Positions 61,641 through 64,000 of a DNA stretch of 64,000 nt are shown here, piece after piece; positions within the stretch are counted from its first letter, which is position 1; each line of letters starts with the position of its first letter. The DNA comes from Stomorhina lunata. Taxonomy: Eukaryota > Arthropoda > Insecta > Diptera > Rhiniidae. The stretch is from contig OW121741.1 of assembly GCA_933228675.1 (NCBI GenBank), forward strand, positions 18,713,510-18,777,509, written 5' to 3'. The notes beneath the pieces are model-generated. The model was given only the letters and a program-made list of their open reading frames with translations. It made no database searches and had not been told where the DNA came from. Made by a program: the position numbers and the translations under genes.

Positions 61641-62030
61641 AACATAAGTTTTTCTATAGAAAAAGTTGTGCAACATAAGTTTTTCTATAAAAAAGTTGTG
61701 CAACATAAGTTTTTCTATAGAAAAAGTTGTGCAACATAATTCTTTCTATAGAAAAAGTTGTGCAACATTTGTTTTTTCATAAAAAAACAGTTGTGCAACA
61801 TAAGTTTTTCTACATAAAAAGTTGTGCAACATAAGTCTTTCTATAGAAAAAGTTGTGCAACATAAGTCTTTCTATAGGAAAAGAAAAACAGAATAGAAAA
61901 AGTTGAGCAACATAAGTTTTTCTACAGAAAAAGTTGTGCACCATAAGTTTTTCCATAAAAAAAGTTGTGCAACGTAAGATTTTCTACAGAAAAAGTTGTG
62001 CAACATAACTTTTTCTATAGAAAAGGTTGT
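61641..62030. repeat. 31-bp minisatellite (family C), first block
   Basis: About 12 copies of a 31-bp unit containing the 16-bp perfect palindrome TTTTTCTATAGAAAAA and a second dyad GTTGTGCAAC. One slip with extra A-rich sequence near 61880. It lies in the large intron of the MYND gene. Confidence 0.92.
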
Positions 62031-62737
62031 ACTGAATATATTTAAGATATAAAATCGTTATTGGCGAACATGTAAATGATAAATGAACTAAATTTTGCTT
62101 ATGATAAATAATTCTTATTGAGTCAATTATCTAAAACTTATATCTTAATGATTAGTTAAGATTTTTCGATAAGATAAAATACTACGAATTTAAACATATT
62201 TTTAACTAACAAGTTTTAACTAATCCCCGAAACCTGATTTAATAATCTATTCTGATATTGGCTATATCTCTTAATATATTAAATATATTTAAACTAACAA
62301 AAAAAGTATTTAAGCAAAAAATTAAACAAATCTAGAAAATCTTAACGAAAGCTTGTAAAGCTTAAAATGTTTAAATGTTAAAAGACATTTATGTTCATAA
62401 ATATAGCAGAGTATGAGTAACAGAATTTGTTAAATATAGGTTTTATATGTCAGTATTAAAATTTATATATGTAGATAAAAACTTTAACGTTTATTAATAA
62501 ATAAATAATTGATATTATATTGGAATTATTAAAAGATAAATATTTATTTATTTTTTTATTCTTAAAGTATTTCTGTTCCCACTTTTATAAGACACAAAAA
62601 ATTATATTTAAAAACATTTAATTCAATTCATTTTTCTTTTTTTTTACAAATTGCTTTGAGTTGCTTCATATTATAGATTTCTTTTTTTATATTTAATTTT
62701 TTAACTCTTTGTGGAACAAAAACTTACAGGTGCATAC

Positions 62738-62848
62738 CTGTGCTGGACCTAGCATAAGCATCACTGGCGTTGGCTCCAGTTTGATGTGTTGGCAATCCTA
62801 AAAGGGAGGCTAAAACATCTTCTAGCGATGCGTTACTCAGGGAACGTT
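62738..62848 (-). CDS. Internal coding exon of the MYND gene
   Basis: 111 bases on the minus strand between an acceptor ending CTCCAG and the donor ACAG/GTATGC. Translation is clean and begins RSLSNASLEDVLASLLG. Phase 1 at both ends; joining it to the exon that starts at 57172 makes one Gly codon and keeps the frame, which is strong evidence that the two belong together. The frame is closed by a TAA just upstream of the acceptor, so exon bounds are tight. A second, stronger-looking donor (CACCT/GTAAGT at 62728/62727) lies 10 bases downstream but would break the frame. Confidence 0.75.
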
Positions 62849-63430
62849 CTGGAGCCACAAATGTTTAATGTTTTTGTTTTTGTTAATCATTTTTTTTATT
62901 TTGTTGTTTGTTGGGGGTTTGGGGAAACAAATCATTACAAAAACACAAAATTATGTTGTTGGGTTGAAATTAAAGTTGGAAAAAAGAAAAAAAAATGCGT
63001 AAAAAAATTTATCATTAATTTTTGTTGTTTTTTTTTTGGTTTAAGAGTTATAGCTTAGGAGAAAAATTTTATTACAATTAAAATAGTATTTGCATTTGCC
63101 ATTAAAAAGTTATAATAGGTCACATTAAAGCGCACAAAATAAGATAATGTAGAAATTACACTGAGAATATATAGTAGGTTTTTTTTTGGTTTGATATATT
63201 TTTTAAATTGAAATGAAAATTTCAAGAAATAAGTTTGAAAAAAAACTACTTGAGTGAAATTTTTAAAATTTAACTATTTAAGGTGCAGCTAAAAGAAATG
63301 AACAGAAAAATTTTGTAATCGAGTCATTCCAGAATCTTAATAGCTAAGAATTTTGATATGAGTGTGTCGTAAAGTGAAATAAAACGAAAAAAATGGCGGT
63401 TAAATGAATATCTGAAAAAAAAGAAATAAG
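62849..63430 (-). other. Intron of the MYND gene, right part
   Basis: AT-rich; no further exon is recognised between the internal exon and the second family C array. Confidence 0.5.
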
Positions 63431-64000
63431 AATCTATAGAAAAAGTTGTGCAACATAAATTTTTCCATAGAAAAAGTTTTGCAACATGAGTTTTTCTATA
63501 GAAAAAGTTATGCAACATAAGTTTTTCTATTGAAGAAGTTGTGCAACAAAAGTTTTTCTACAGAAAAAGTTGTGCAACATAAGTTTTTCTCTAGAAAAAG
63601 TTTTGCAACAAAAGTTTTTCTATTGAAAAAGTTCTGCAACATAAGTTTTTCTATAAAAAAAAGTTGTGCAATAGAAGTTTTTCTATAGAAAAGCTTAAGC
63701 AATCTAAGTTTTTTTTTTAAAGAAAAAGTAGTGCAACATAAGTTTTTCTATTGAAAAAGTTGTACAACATAAGTGCAAAAGTTGTGCAACATAAATCTTT
63801 GAATAGAAGAAGTTGTGCAATATAACTTTTTCTAATGAAAAAGTTAAGCAACATTAGTTTTTCTAAGGAAAAAGTAGTGCAATTTAAGTTTTTTTATAAA
63901 AAAAACAAGTTTTTCTATAGAAAAAGATGTCAACATAAGTGTTCTTATAGCAAATGTTGTGAAACATAAGTTTTTTTTTATAGATGAAGTTGTGCAACTT
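63431..64000. repeat. 31-bp minisatellite (family C), second block, runs off the window
   Basis: About 18 more diverged copies of the family C unit in the same orientation as 61641-62030, continuing to the last base. The minus-strand open frames here are the period read as protein. Confidence 0.92.

Larger units (their letters stand above)
57173..62737 (-). other. Large intron of the MYND gene
   Basis: 5565 bases between two phase-compatible exons. It contains a mini-me-like end (ATACCCTTCACC near 58290), a mariner-type relic (59085-59700), a pair of TATCGATA sites (60184, 60219), another ATACCCTTCACC fragment near 60983 and the 31-bp family C array (61641-62030). The remainder (57220-58280, 58450-59080, 59700-60980, 61020-61640, 62035-62735) is AT-rich with no recognised feature. 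Confidence 0.7.

Overview
This window looks like chromosomal DNA of a higher (calyptrate-type) fly. It is very AT-rich, the genes have short GT-AG introns, poly-Gln tracts are common in the proteins, and the mobile elements are typical of Diptera: BEL/Pao and gypsy LTR retrotransposons, I/LOA/R1-type LINE relics, mariner relics, and mini-me/Helentron-like repeats with GTCT/GTCC tracts. Species identity cannot be read from the sequence alone.

Layout. 1-20240 is a repeat landscape: a 12-bp minisatellite (family A) interrupted by a complete BEL/Pao element (1492-8085, identical LTRs, 5-bp target duplication), an inverted block of A, then a large 31-bp minisatellite (family B, 13678-18288) and a smaller inverted block of B (19634-20240). 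21319-34291 is a gypsy element with 1251-bp LTRs, intact gag and pol joined by a textbook -1 frameshift signal, and a long region without ORFs between pol and the 3' LTR. That region holds a nested Helentron-like insertion and five exon-like segments on the opposite strand.

Host genes. A C2H2 zinc-finger protein gene lies on the + strand (5' UTR exon ending at 35513; coding exons 36825-39315). A MYND-domain protein gene resembling the AJM1 family lies on the - strand (last exon 55677-57172, an upstream exon at 62738-62848, the rest beyond the right edge). The two genes converge across about 15 kb of decayed transposons and tandem repeats.

Main observation. In both host genes the annotated stop codon is followed, in the same frame and without an intron, by a further coding-looking ORF: 130 codons after TAG in the zinc-finger gene and 48 codons after TGA in the MYND gene. 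Stop-codon readthrough, known to be widespread in Drosophila, is the leading explanation; a recent nonsense change or an assembly error is the alternative. Other points worth attention are the inverted pairs of minisatellite arrays, two unrelated arrays sharing a 31-bp period and internal dyads, a shared motif at array edges, the gypsy frameshift signal, and the antisense exon chain inside the gypsy element.
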